The notes under the pieces: model-generated | What the model was told of the DNA's origin: nothing | What the model saw: only the letters and a program-made list of their open reading frames with translations | Database searches by the model: none | Part shown: piece after piece, positions 17,201 through 25,221 of the stretch | How the letters are laid out: each line of letters opens with the position of its first letter | Position numbering within the stretch: position 1 is the first letter of the stretch | Position numbers and translations under genes: made by a program | Assembly (NCBI GenBank): GCA_052147395.1 | Contig: JBKQKS010000069.1 | Span: 1 to 32,372 of the forward strand | DNA from: Roseiarcus sp052147395 | GTDB taxonomy: Bacteria > Pseudomonadota > Alphaproteobacteria > Rhizobiales > Beijerinckiaceae | DNA: 32,372 nt | Reading direction: 5' to 3'

Positions 17201-17886
17201 ACCGCAACATCATCGGCGCCGTGGTCGGCGTACAGCCGTTCGGCGGCCACGGCCTATCGGGCACGGGTCCGAAGGCCGGCGGGCCGCTCTACCTGAAACG
17301 CCTCGCTCATACGCCCTCGGGCTTCCCGGATCTCCCTGCCGGCAGGCCGCCCGAGGCCGCGCTGCGATTCGCTGAAGGCTTGCGCGCCGCCGGGCGTAAC
17401 TATCTCGCCGATTGGGTCGAAACGCTGGCGCGTGCGTCGCGTTGCGGGCTCGAGATCGAGTTTCCGGGCCCGGTTGGCGAGCGCAACGTCTATCAGCTCG
17501 GCGGACGCCTCGGCGTGCTCTGCGACGCGGCGAGCGAATATGCGCTCATCGCACAGATCGGCTGCGCCCTCGCCGCCGGCAGCCACGCGATCGTCGACGG
17601 CCTCGCCGCCGATGCCGTGGCGTCGGCGCTTCCCGGTCTCGGAATCGAGCGCGCGACGCCCGAGAGCCGGTTCGATGCGGCGCTCACCGACCGCACCGGC
17701 GACGCTCTGATCGCGTTCGCCATGGCGCTCGCCCGTCGCCCGGGGCCGATCGTGAGCCTCTATCGCGTCGATCTCGGAGCGATCGAACGCGACGAGGCCC
17801 CGCTCGATCTCCTCCTCAGGGAGCGCTCGCTGTGCGTCAACACGACGGCGGCCGGCGGCAACGCGAGCCTGATGTCGATGGTGTGA
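14242..17886 (+). CDS. putA: Bifunctional proline dehydrogenase / L-glutamate-gamma-semialdehyde dehydrogenase
   Basis: Oxidises proline to glutamate in two steps, FAD-dependent proline dehydrogenase then NAD+-dependent P5C/GSA dehydrogenase; peripheral on the inner membrane. The 1214-residue product starts with MSTIGEPAEGPFSAYL and lacks the N-terminal ribbon-helix-helix, so it cannot be its own repressor as in E. coli. The PRODH barrel (about 170-500) shows GLSVKLSALHPRF, VQAYQKRAYETVAWLI and RLVKGAYWDSEIK with K364. The aldehyde dehydrogenase part (about 540-1000) shows SPWNFPIAIFTGQ, FTGSTEVARLI, the general base E800 in AETGGQN and the nucleophile C834 in AGQRCSALR. A C-terminal extension of about 200 residues makes it the longer RHH-less type. 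Monocistronic in appearance; tRNA-Thr follows after 99 bp. Confidence 0.97.
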   Translation: MSTIGEPAEGPFSAYLQDLQPHGGRRAGIDALYRAPETEVVPALIAAAELPAETFAQAETLARRLIEALRARPAGGLVQGLMREYALSSQEGVALMCLAEALLRVPDAATRDALIADKVGGGEWRRHVGQSPSLFVNAATWGLMITGQLVGAVDEKGLGATLTRLIARSGAPIIRSSVDTAMRVLGEQFVCGQTIGAALANAEGYEARGFRYSFDMLGEAAVTAEDAERYMSSYETALDEIGAASAGRGIYEGPGLSVKLSALHPRFSRTQRERAMTELYPRLRSLALRARKWDVGLNIDAEEAERLDLSLDLLDRLCREPALQGWNGVGFVVQAYQKRAYETVAWLIDLARESQRRIMMRLVKGAYWDSEIKRSQVEGLEGFPVFTRKIYTDVSYIACAKLALAAPEAVFPQFATHNALTLATVHAMAGPNFYAGQYEFQCLHGMGEPIYSEIVDAERGRRPCRIYAPVGSHDTLLAYLVRRLLENGANSSFVNRIADPKTPVEALIEDPVAAARALTPLGKPHDRIVLPRDLYRPNRANSAGFDFSNEARLAEFGEALAASAAPGRFVAPDGKAKRTIRNPANLDDVVGEIAEADAIGACAAAALAGVAAAPGWAAVPSAERARILARAADAFEAEAKTLAGLICREAGKTLANALGDVREAVDMLRYYGGEAARGLADPKCRPLGLVVCISPWNFPIAIFTGQIAAALAAGNAVIAKPAEETPLIASEAVRLMHEAGVPAGALQLVAGDGSVGAALVADVHVAGVVFTGSTEVARLIQASLATRLGPDGLPIPLIAETGGQNAMIVDSSSLAEQVVGDALVSAFDSAGQRCSALRLVCLQAEIAERTLAMLKAAMRELGVGPPDRLSTDVGPVISAEALAGLEAHIAKMRARGFPVHQWPLGPNRAGGNFLAPTLIEIEKPRDLEREVFGPVLHVLRYERASLASLIDEINATGYALTGGVHSRIDSTVDLVSERLAAGNIYVNRNIIGAVVGVQPFGGHGLSGTGPKAGGPLYLKRLAHTPSGFPDLPAGRPPEAALRFAEGLRAAGRNYLADWVETLARASRCGLEIEFPGPVGERNVYQLGGRLGVLCDAASEYALIAQIGCALAAGSHAIVDGLAADAVASALPGLGIERATPESRFDAALTDRTGDALIAFAMALARRPGPIVSLYRVDLGAIERDEAPLDLLLRERSLCVNTTAAGGNASLMSMV

Positions 17887-17985
17887 AGCGGGCGCCAACT
17901 CCGCGAGCCGGTCCTTGCTTTGCCGCGCCGCCTGTGGCACAAGCCCGCCGCATCGGCGGGACGCCGCGTCGGCGTCGTCCCGCGG

Positions 17986-18060
<75 letters not shown>

Positions 18061-18227
18061 GTTTTCCCGCCCGAAACGACATTGACGGCCGTCGAAGCGC
18101 AGGGCCGCTCCGCCGGTAGCGCACGGTTTCAGGTGTGCGGCGCCAGCTTACTGGACTTGCCCATTCCGAGATGGGGGCCGAGAAAAGGGATTGAAGCAGC
18201 TGTCACCGTAATTCCGATGTCCGTCCC
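18061..18227. repeat. Flank homologous to 23014-23150
   Basis: The 160 bp after tRNA-Thr align, imperfectly but in order, with the sequence after the second tRNA 3' fragment. Shared blocks include CCAGTTT immediately after the CCA, TTGACG, ATGGGGG(C/T)CGA, and GTCACC(G/A)TAATTC at 18202-18214 and 23123-23135. The similarity therefore extends well past the tRNA core. No gene is seen in either flank. Confidence 0.6.
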
Positions 18228-18982
18228 TTAACCCGCAACCACGTGGAGCGGGCCAGCACCGGGCGAACCCTGGTTCATGGCGGCGTTCCAGGCGGCGGCG
18301 AGCGTCGCGAGGTTGTTGGCGTAAGCCGTGAGGAAGGCGTCCACGTCCGCCTTGGCGACCGCGCCGGGACCAGCCGCGACCGCGTTCACGGTCGGGATGG
18401 CGACGAGAGCAAGGCCACCCGGCGTGCCGAACGGTCCGGCGGTGTTGAGCTTGTTCGCGCCGAGCGCGACGAGAACCGCGTTCGCGCCGTAGATCAGCTC
18501 GTTGAGGTTGCCGGCGGCGACGCGCATCGCGGTGACCGTCGAGGGGAAGTCTGCGGCGGTCGTGCCGTTCGCGGAGGTCGAGGTTTTGTCCTGCGCCGGG
18601 ATCGTGTCGGCGGCGGCCTGCGTGCCGGAAGCGGCGGAACTGGCCGGCAGGCCGAGCAGCGCGGAGGCTTCGTTGATGGTGTTCGAGATCACCTTGCCGG
18701 CGTTCGCGATCTTGCCAAACGAGGTGTTCAACGCCGAGGCGGAGAGCCGCCAGCCGCCGTCGCGTCGATCGGGCCGGTAGCGCCGATGGGCAGCGCGACG
18801 ATGTTCGATCCTGCGGCGCCGGTCGAATTGTCGGTGAAGTCGTGGACAGCGGAGACCTCTACCTTGAGGCGCGCGTTGTCGATGGCCATGCCACGCAGGA
18901 TCGCGGCGAGCCCATCGGGGTCGCGGCTGTAGACCTTGCTGAGGCCGGTGAACTGGTGCTTCTTGATCTTGACGGCAGTCAT
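18228..18982 (-). pseudogene. Phage-like structural/hypothetical protein, frameshifted
   Basis: The 5' part starts at ATG 18982 (MTAVKIKKHQFTGLSKVY) with a GGGGTG ribosome site and continues through HDFTDNSTGAAGSNIVALP to about 18755 in one frame, which stops at 18728. The 3' part continues in the next frame from about 18760 (SASALNTSFGKIANAGKVI) to the stop at 18228, Ala/Gly-rich throughout. Read together they give about 250 residues of one continuous-looking protein. The shift falls in the GC-rich tract around 18740-18765, where no slippery heptamer is seen, so a mutation or a base-calling error is more likely than programmed frameshifting. It lies after the tail genes in the remnant; I do not recognise the family, and a virion role is inferred only from context. 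Confidence 0.6.
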
Positions 18983-19075
18983 TGGAACACCCCTTTCCGG
19001 TGTGCCAGCCTTGCTGGCTCCAAGTCTCCCGAGAGGGACGTGGGCCGAAGCCCACGTCAGTCTAGGGAGGAAACG
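18983..19075 (-). promoter_or_regulatory. Structured 5' leader of the phage-like gene: three consecutive hairpins
   Basis: On the minus strand, just upstream of ATG 18982, there are three separate stems. The farthest, at 19058-19037, is a perfect 9-bp stem GACGTGGGC / GCCCACGTC closed by a TTCG tetraloop in the very stable C(UUCG)G context. Next is GCCAGC-AAG-GCTGGC (19018-19004). The nearest is ACACC/GGTGT (19003-18987), which encloses or abuts the ribosome-binding purines. The nearest hairpin could gate translation and the outer ones could protect the 5' end of the message. Confidence 0.6.
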
Positions 19076-19415
19076 CCCGAAGAGGGCAAACCCGCGGGCT
19101 ATTCGCGAGAATTGCAACTAATTGCACATTCGAAACTCAGGTCAATGTCGAGTTTGGGGCTTGGTACGCCGCCTGGACCTTCGCGGTTCTAGCGGCGCGA
19201 ATCTGATGCTGGCGCCTTCGTGGATCGGTAGTTATTGAGGGCCGGAATCGACCCTGAGGCGATATTCGGCGGGCGGGTCAGGTACTTCCGCTCGCGCCAA
19301 TACCGGTCGCTCCCCGCGCTAGGCAGGCTCGGCTGCGCCATGCAAAAGCGCAAGCCTTTCGTCAGAACGGAGCGCGCCCAGGCCGCAGAATTTATGCATC
19401 TCAACTGGCAGAAAA
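19076..19415. other. Intergenic stretch inside the element, no gene recognised
   Basis: Open frames exist on both strands here (for example minus 19434-19189), but none shows a recognisable motif or good start. The sequence may be decayed phage DNA. The GC content falls toward 19400, where the pentapeptide-repeat gene ends. Confidence 0.4.
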
Positions 19416-21473
19416 TCATCGTGAAGTCGAACACTTCGCGAATGCTCTCGCGCTTTCGCTCGCGTTCGCAAGAAGATTTCTTAACTTGTGATATCGGTCT
19501 ACCCTATCGACGCTATTATCGCAATTGTCATCATTTGCCTCAAGCACTTCATTTGCAATTTCGCTTTCTGCACAAATATCTTCGTGAGTCATTTCTTCAA
19601 GCACAAATATTTCATGATCTTGAAACGGAGGCCTTACTGGGAATCCACCATCTCCGAAGTCGTCTGACGATGACGTTGACGTCCAGCTCTCCTTCTTATA
19701 CTTAACTTGCCACAAGATCGATGATGTCAAGTTTCTTACAAAGCGTTCTACCTCATGATCGACCTGCTCTGGATGGGTCTCGCACAGAACGAGCCCGACC
19801 GCCGCCCGAAGGCTGTCCACTTCAGTTGCATTGGGCTGCTCAAAGGGTTTTGGATCACATTTAAAGGCACCGCCGCGGCCAAGTCGGCTTTCTATTTCTT
19901 CGATGTCCTCTTGGAAAATACCGGCGGCGACAAGAATGGCCCTGAGTTGTTCCTGACTGACCGCCAACGAAGTATCTTCGATTCGTTTGGATACCTGGGT
20001 CGCGTCGCAAACTATTGGGGGTACCGCCAAAGTCAGACTGGGTTGATCTAGGATTGACGCGATTAGTTCCGCGTTCTCGAAATTGACACCCGTAAGATCC
20101 GCCTTCCTAAATGAGCTTAAGAAAATTGTCGATTGTACAAAAGACGACGCGACTAAGTTCGTGTTGTCAAAATTCGTTCCAAATAAAGTCGCTCCACGAA
20201 AATCAGTTGCGATCATAGAAGCGGAATCGAAATCGCCATCGCTAACCGAGGCGTCTACGAATTTCGCACCATTCAACATCGATCCAGAAAAATCTGCCCA
20301 TCGAAGGTCAGAACGCTCGAAATTTGCGTTCCATAATTTCGCTTTTACAAACGAGGCCTTTCTTCCATCTATGCCACGCAAATCTGCGCCAAGCAGAATA
20401 GCGCCGTCGAACCTCGCAAATCTGAAGTTTCTAAACGGCTCAGAAATTGAGAGCAATTGTGAGACAATACGTTTGAGATTCGTGGAACTGTCGTCTGATA
20501 TCGAAGGCCGCTTTTGCGCATATTCATTCGATAAAACAAGTCCTCTGAGGTCGAGGTATCTACAGAGTTGTCTAATGTTTGTCAATCGGCACACTAAGTC
20601 AAGGCCTGAAGCATACGGCTCATTCATAGGTTCTCGTACAATAGTCGCGCCCGATGGTTGCCATTCCGGCGGTTGAAATCCACTGCAACATGGACGGGCG
20701 AGACCCCAGACTTCATTCGTGTCTCGAAGTTCGCTGGGCGGCACAGCGATAAAATAGCTTAACCAAATGACGGGTATTGTCACCGTAATAGCCGACGTCC
20801 ACTTAAGCGCAAGCTTCCAATGCGTAGCAGAATACCCAGGAGCAGATAATCCAAACCAGTATAAAATTAAAATGTCAAGCGTCAATGTGATCATGTGTAA
20901 ATAAGTTATGTAATAACTTTGATAGCGAACAAACGACACTTGGAACGCAATTAGTAACAATACCGGCAAAATGAAGATTGTAATAGTGGAGACAGCGGTA
21001 AGAAGACTTCGATATATGAACGTAGTCATGCCGTCGGACAACAAGGCGTCGGCACCGACGTTCAATTGAGCGAATGGCATGCCCCGAATGAGCCGCCGCC
21101 ATAGCACTCTTTGAATCTCCGATAGCTGCAATTGGTCCATGCGGGTCTCAAAACCGCGGAGCCGAACTCTCAATAACCTGAGATGCAGCAGCGCGTTCGC
21201 GTGCAAGAAGACAAAGATTGGCGGCGTGAGCGTATAGGCCAAGGTGAGGCGAATTTTCGTCTCAAACAGCGGAAACGGCGAAATAGAATCGTAAAATATT
21301 GCTGTGTCGCTAGTCGCCAATATTGTCGCAATCATCGCAACAGTGAGACCCAACAAACTTGTGAGCATCACTCGCGAAGGGCCGATTTCTTCATTGACCG
21401 CACTAATGAACGCGGTCAGACCCGGTACCTCAGGTGTACGACTTTGACCTAGTGGGCGTTCTCGAGGCGGCAT
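19416..21473 (-). CDS. Membrane-anchored pentapeptide-repeat protein
   Basis: Protein of 685 residues. The N-terminal third holds about five or six hydrophobic spans (for example LLGLTVAMIATILAT, ILPVLLLIAFQVSFV, ITVTIPVIWLSYFIAVP). The centre (about residues 345-470) is a run of pentapeptide repeats, A(D/N)LXX-like: FDGAILLGADLRGIDGRKA, NFERSDLRWADFSGSMLNGA, TDFRGATLFGTNFDNTNLVA. The C-terminal 200 residues are acidic and unrecognised. Pentapeptide repeats fold as a right-handed beta-helix that can mimic DNA or act as a scaffold. GC is far below its neighbours, indicating recent acquisition. It sits between phage tail-type genes on the same strand, so it may be prophage cargo (for example superinfection exclusion); that role is a guess from context. 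Confidence 0.8.
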   Translation of the reverse strand: MPPRERPLGQSRTPEVPGLTAFISAVNEEIGPSRVMLTSLLGLTVAMIATILATSDTAIFYDSISPFPLFETKIRLTLAYTLTPPIFVFLHANALLHLRLLRVRLRGFETRMDQLQLSEIQRVLWRRLIRGMPFAQLNVGADALLSDGMTTFIYRSLLTAVSTITIFILPVLLLIAFQVSFVRYQSYYITYLHMITLTLDILILYWFGLSAPGYSATHWKLALKWTSAITVTIPVIWLSYFIAVPPSELRDTNEVWGLARPCCSGFQPPEWQPSGATIVREPMNEPYASGLDLVCRLTNIRQLCRYLDLRGLVLSNEYAQKRPSISDDSSTNLKRIVSQLLSISEPFRNFRFARFDGAILLGADLRGIDGRKASFVKAKLWNANFERSDLRWADFSGSMLNGAKFVDASVSDGDFDSASMIATDFRGATLFGTNFDNTNLVASSFVQSTIFLSSFRKADLTGVNFENAELIASILDQPSLTLAVPPIVCDATQVSKRIEDTSLAVSQEQLRAILVAAGIFQEDIEEIESRLGRGGAFKCDPKPFEQPNATEVDSLRAAVGLVLCETHPEQVDHEVERFVRNLTSSILWQVKYKKESWTSTSSSDDFGDGGFPVRPPFQDHEIFVLEEMTHEDICAESEIANEVLEANDDNCDNSVDRVDRYHKLRNLLANASESARAFAKCSTSR

Positions 21474-21765
21474 TGAAGTCGGCTACGTTGGCATGATACG
21501 GTACGGTCCATCGCTGTAACCGCGAGCGCAAAGAAATATTCTACGCTTCTTTGGCTGCAGTGGAAGGACCGGGATCGCGAAATTGGCAGGATTCAGATGG
21601 CGGAAAGCGCCATCGCTGGTTACGGGCGACGTTTCGCTTACCTGACGCACCGCGCCGCGCACAGAAGGCGGTCGTTCATCTAGGGACCGACGATTTGCCG
21701 CCATGCGCCCTTTGTGACGTCCGGCGTCGGATACCAAACGCTGAATCTTGATCGCTAGCGAGAAT
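21474..21765. other. Upstream region of the pentapeptide-repeat gene
   Basis: About 290 bp separate the pentapeptide-repeat start from the tail-completion stop. On the minus strand a -10-like TAGAAT lies near 21537-21542, without a good -35. No gene is recognised. GC changes sharply across this stretch, so an insertion junction of the low-GC cargo gene probably lies here. Confidence 0.4.
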
Positions 21766-22254
21766 TTACATGTCCGGGTTGGTGTCGCGCGGATCGAGGT
21801 GGCTGTAGCGGTACTGGACCGTCGCTTGGCAGACGCCGACAACCGAGCGGTCGGCATAGGTCGTCAGGTCGATCTCGGAGCCGGTGATCTTCGTGTCGAT
21901 CGCGATGCCGCCCCAGGTGCGGTCGGCGGTGATCGCGCGCTTGACCACGGTCAGCGCCTGCTCCGCGAGAATGCCCGGCGCGACGTCGTCGCGGTTCGCG
22001 GTCACCCGGAACTCGACGTTCACCGTCAGGAAGCACATGATGTAGGGCATGGAGAAGGTTTCCTTCTCTGGCCCCGCCACGACGCCCAGGCTGTATTTCT
22101 TGCGCTGGTCGAAGTCGGCGAGCGGGCCGAGCGCGACAATGCTCCACGTGATCCCATACGGGTCGTTCGTGGGCTGGTCCGCCTGCATGCCCTGGAATAT
22201 GGCGACAATGGCGTTCAGGATGGTCAGCCGGACGCTGGTGACGTTCGCGGTCAT
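21766..22254 (-). CDS. Phage tail-completion/terminator-like protein
   Basis: Protein of 162 residues starting MTANVTSVRLTILNAIVAIF and containing VNVEFRVTANRDDVAPGILA and RTWGGIAIDTKITGSEIDL, ending with VCQATVQYRYSHLDPRDTNP. Small size, a mixed alpha/beta pattern and a position directly after a gp10-like gene match tail terminators of siphophage-type clusters. The ATG follows the upstream stop by one base, so the two genes are coupled. Family membership is judged from pattern and synteny only. Confidence 0.65.
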   Translation of the reverse strand: MTANVTSVRLTILNAIVAIFQGMQADQPTNDPYGITWSIVALGPLADFDQRKKYSLGVVAGPEKETFSMPYIMCFLTVNVEFRVTANRDDVAPGILAEQALTVVKRAITADRTWGGIAIDTKITGSEIDLTTYADRSVVGVCQATVQYRYSHLDPRDTNPDM

Positions 22255-22255
22255 C

Positions 22256-22609
22256 TCACTTCTCCATGACTGAGCGGACGATCGCGTCCATGGCGCGGTC
22301 CACGAAATAGGGCAGCCCTGCGTCCAGCGAGGTCCGCATGTTCAGGCGCGGCGGGATGGTCACCTGGGTCTTGAGCACGTAGAGCGGCACGATGGTCGCC
22401 CCGCGCTTCTGGAAGATCACGAGGTTCCCGGCCTTGGTCTTGGTGACGAAAGTGTTCGGCCAATCCCTGGCGCTCTTCATGATCGGCGTGCCGTTGGCGT
22501 TGAGCGCCGCCGGAAGCGGGATCGTCAGGAACTTGACGTTCTTCGCCCGGATGATGCCGCCGGTCTCCTGGATTTTCGCGTAAGGGACGCCGGAATAACG
22601 GTGACACAT
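22256..22609 (-). CDS. HK97 gp10-like phage head-tail protein, probably N-terminally truncated
   Basis: The 117-residue frame reads SGVPYAKIQETGGIIRAKNV, then LTIPLPAALNANGTP, NLVIFQKRGATIVPLYVLK and TIPPRLNMRTSLDAGLPYF. The PYAKIQETGG block followed by a basic FLTIPL segment and a PLYVLK...IPPR block is characteristic of gp10-like minor tail/connector proteins. Such proteins usually have 60 or more residues before PYAxIxExGG; here only about ten precede it, so the 5' end appears deleted at about 22610 and a chance ATG may serve as start. Confidence 0.62.
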   Translation of the reverse strand: MCHRYSGVPYAKIQETGGIIRAKNVKFLTIPLPAALNANGTPIMKSARDWPNTFVTKTKAGNLVIFQKRGATIVPLYVLKTQVTIPPRLNMRTSLDAGLPYFVDRAMDAIVRSVMEK

Positions 22610-22968
22610 GCATATTTCCCTATTACGTCTCGCCCCCGGCAGCGGCGGCGGGGCCCGGCGTTGGGTCTGCGGCCGCGTTTAGCGGGACACGGCATTCAAT
22701 GCCGCATCCCGCCCCCGACGGTCTTACGACACGCGTTTCGGTACGCCGAACGGCGGCGGACGAGCGGCGATATCCCGCGCATTGAGAGGCGCGAGCCTCG
22801 ACGGCTACTTCCACGGTCCGCCGCGCTCGGCTGCTGCGTCGATCGCGCGATTGATATTACGAACAAATCTGTCTTTCGCTTTGAAGCCCGAAAGAGTTTG
22901 CTACTCCGAAGTATGCTACTTTTTGTATCCCACTGTTATCGCACGCTTTTCGTCAGCTCGCCGGTTTA
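22610..22968. other. Decayed phage sequence at the right end of the element
   Basis: On the minus strand a possible gene tail ending NAAADPTPGPAAAAGGET (stop at about 22623) looks like the Ala/Pro-rich C-terminus of a head protein, but its upstream part is unreadable. A 31-bp near-palindrome at 22682-22712 (arms GCGGGA-CA-CGGCATT) lies in it. From about 22840 the sequence becomes AT-rich up to the tRNA fragment. No integrase or intact gene is present. Confidence 0.45.
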
Positions 22969-23013
22969 TTGGTAAGGGAGAGGTCGAGAGTTCAATCCTC
23001 TCTGGCGGCGCCA
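22969..23013 (+). pseudogene. 3' fragment of tRNA-Thr (attR-like)
   Basis: The first 30 bases equal the anticodon loop through T-loop of tRNA-Thr(GGT); the next 15 form the rest of a tRNA end. The T-stem GAGAG / CTCTC is fully paired, followed by TGGCGGC, G and CCA. The acceptor half differs from the intact gene at several positions, but against the 5' GCTGCCG arm it could still pair with two G-U wobbles. No 5' half is present. It is the right attachment-site copy of the element. Confidence 0.85.
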
Positions 23014-23150
23014 GTTTCCGAGCCCCGAGAATGTTGACGCTCACTGAGCGCTGGGGCAGGGCGACAGCTTGCGCGACTCGTTGGTTCCGAGGCGATCGTC
23101 CGTGAATGGGGGTCGAATAGGGCGTCACCATAATTCTGAAACCCGCGAGT
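23014..23150. repeat. Second copy of the post-tRNA flank
   Basis: Diverged direct repeat of 18061-18227 (shared blocks are listed there). No gene is seen between the tRNA fragment and the Sel1-repeat stop at 23172. Confidence 0.6.
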
Positions 23151-23171
23151 AGGGGGCGAGCTTTTCGCGCG

Positions 23172-24512
23172 TCATGGTTTGGCGCTGTCGAGATGGCTGA
23201 GCGCCGTCTTCGCGTCTGCATTGCCGGCCGCTGCGGATTTCTCGAACCACGCGCGCGCCTTGCCGACATCCTGTGGGACGCCGTCGCCACGCAAGTAGAG
23301 ACCGCCAAGATAGAACATACCGAGGGCGCCGCCGGCCAATGCCGACTTCTCATACCAATGGGCGGCGGCGGCGTAGTCTTTGGGGGCGCCGTCGCCGCTT
23401 TCGTAAAGCTTCCCCAACCAGGCCATGCCGATGGCGCTGCCCGCATTCGCCGCCTTCTCGTACCATTGTCGCGCGACGGCGTAGCTCTGCGAGACATCCT
23501 TGCCCCACTGATAAAGGGAACCGACTTTCGCCATGGCGTCGGCACTGCCTTGCGCCGCCGCCTTCTCGTACCATTTGCGCGCGGCGGCGAAATCTTGCGG
23601 GACGCCGTCGTAGTCGTCCTCGTAGAGCCTCCCGAGATCGTACATGGCGCTGACTTGGCCTCGAGCAGCCGCTTTCTCGTACCAATCGCGCGCGGCGGCG
23701 TAGTTCAGGCTGACGCCTCGGCCGTATTCGTACAAGACTCCCATGTTATAGGCAGCATCGGGCACGCCGGCCGCTGCGGCTTGCTCGAACCATTTGCGCG
23801 CAGCCTCGTAGTCCCGAGGGGCGCCCTCCCCAAGGTAGTACAGCGCGCCGAGCTTGATCATGGCCTGCGGCTCGCCCTTTGCTGCCGCCTTTTCGTACCA
23901 TTTGCGCGCGGCGACATAGTCCTGCGGAACGCCTTTGCCGTCATGACTGAGGATGCCCAGATTCGTCATGGCGCCGGCCGCCCCGGCCGCCGCCGCTTTC
24001 TCGAACCAAAGGCGCGCGGCCTTGTAGTCCACCGGGACGCCGTGACCGTCCTTATACATGGCGCCTAGGTTGTTCATGCCGCCGACGTCGCCCAGGGCCG
24101 CTGCTTTCGCGAACCAGGCGCGGGCCAAGGCGTAATTCTGCGGCCCGCCTTCGCCCCGAACGTAGAGGAGGCCGAGATCCCTCATGGCTTTCGCGCTGCC
24201 CGCCTCAGCCGCCGCTTCGTACTCCGTTTTCGCCTCGTCGACGCGCCCCGCCCTGTAGAGAGCGCGGCCCAACTGGAAATGCACGCGGCGATCCCCAAGC
24301 GCGGCCTTGGACGCCTCGCGGCAAGCGGCGATGGCGGCCTCGGGGTCGGCCATGTCCTTGTCTTCGACGCCGACGAATCCCTTGGGCAGGTCGGCGTCGT
24401 CCGGCAAGGCGGCCAGCCGATCGCATCGCGTTTCCACGGGCGCTTGCGGCGCGCCGGCCGATGCGCCCGCCATGCCGAGCCAGAGCGCGATTGAGACGAT
24501 CCGACGCGCCAC
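23172..24512 (-). CDS. Exported Sel1-repeat (TPR-like) protein
   Basis: Protein of 446 residues with an N-terminal signal peptide (MARRIVSIALWLGMAGASAG, cleavage near APQA), a short Cys-containing segment (VETRCDRLAALP), a TPR-like pair at about 70-105, then nine full Sel1 repeats of about 36 residues to the C-terminus. Each has the form AM..LG.LY..G.GVPQDY..AR.WYEKAAA.G. Sel1 proteins are adaptor solenoids in periplasmic or secreted complexes; partners cannot be named from this. It lies alone between the element and aroQ. The transcript runs toward the element, so the duplicated flank lies at its 3' side. Confidence 0.9.
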   Translation of the reverse strand: MARRIVSIALWLGMAGASAGAPQAPVETRCDRLAALPDDADLPKGFVGVEDKDMADPEAAIAACREASKAALGDRRVHFQLGRALYRAGRVDEAKTEYEAAAEAGSAKAMRDLGLLYVRGEGGPQNYALARAWFAKAAALGDVGGMNNLGAMYKDGHGVPVDYKAARLWFEKAAAAGAAGAMTNLGILSHDGKGVPQDYVAARKWYEKAAAKGEPQAMIKLGALYYLGEGAPRDYEAARKWFEQAAAAGVPDAAYNMGVLYEYGRGVSLNYAAARDWYEKAAARGQVSAMYDLGRLYEDDYDGVPQDFAAARKWYEKAAAQGSADAMAKVGSLYQWGKDVSQSYAVARQWYEKAANAGSAIGMAWLGKLYESGDGAPKDYAAAAHWYEKSALAGGALGMFYLGGLYLRGDGVPQDVGKARAWFEKSAAAGNADAKTALSHLDSAKP

Positions 24513-24652
24513 GGCGAAGCCCTCCTCGCCGCGAGGCTACCAGAGCCGTCGCGCTGGGGCAAACTGGCCGTCGCGCCGGCGTCGCGGGACCCCGCGGCCC
24601 AAATCAACCAACCTATCGATTGAACGCGCCGCCTCTCGACGGCGATGAGCGA

Positions 24653-25102
24653 CTATTTCGCGGTCGCGTTCGAGAGTTGCGCCAGCCGGCGCAGCGCCAG
24701 TTCGTAGCCCAGCGTGCCGCAGCCGACGATCACGCCGGAGGCTACGCCCGACACATAGGAATGGTGGCGGAACGCCTCGCGCTTGTGCACGTTGGAGATG
24801 TGCACCTCCATGATGGGATGATCGAAGGCGTTGAGCGCATCGAGGATCGCGACCGAGGTATGGGTGAAGGCGCCGGGATTGATCACGATGCCGCCGGCGA
24901 TCTCCCTCGCCTCGTGGATCCAATCGATGATTTCGTATTCGCGATTGCTCTGATGGAAGCGGATTTCGAGCGCGAGCTCGTTCGCCAGCGCGCGACAATC
25001 GCGCTCGACGTCGGCGAGCGTCTCGCTGCCGTAGATGTGCGGCTCCCGCTTGCCGAGCAGGTTGAGGTTGGGGCCATTCAGGATGAAGATCAAACGACTC
25101 AT
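24653..25102 (-). CDS. aroQ: Type II 3-dehydroquinate dehydratase
   Basis: Interconverts 3-dehydroquinate and 3-dehydroshikimate; the 149-residue dodecameric type II enzyme. Signature residues are present: LNGPNLNLLGKREPHIYG with catalytic Tyr24 and nearby Arg19, INPGAFTHTSVAILDAL for substrate binding, the His of EVHISNVHKREAFRHHS, and SGVIVGCGTLGYELAL. Type II enzymes serve either aromatic amino-acid synthesis or quinate catabolism. The neighbours (TetR, shikimate-type transporter, shikimate dehydrogenase-like gene, quiC relic) suggest the catabolic role (QuiB-like), but a biosynthetic role is not excluded. Confidence 0.95.
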   Translation of the reverse strand: MSRLIFILNGPNLNLLGKREPHIYGSETLADVERDCRALANELALEIRFHQSNREYEIIDWIHEAREIAGGIVINPGAFTHTSVAILDALNAFDHPIMEVHISNVHKREAFRHHSYVSGVASGVIVGCGTLGYELALRRLAQLSNATAK

Positions 25103-25221
25103 TCACGCCTCCCACGGGCCTTCGCGATCGCTCGGGCCGCTGTTACGCACCTTATAGCAATCCTCCTCGGGCGCTAATCGTCGCGCTCGAGGCTTCCGCG
25201 CGCCGCGACCCCGTGCAACAA

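Noticed and set aside
18728..18770. Programmed -1 frameshift as in tail-assembly chaperones
   Set aside because: No slippery heptamer in the overlap, and the flanking protein does not resemble a gpG/gpGT pair.
19235..19705. 156-residue plus-strand frame near the 3' end of the pentapeptide-repeat gene
   Set aside because: Its second half is antisense to the pentapeptide-repeat protein, and the first half has no start signal or motif.
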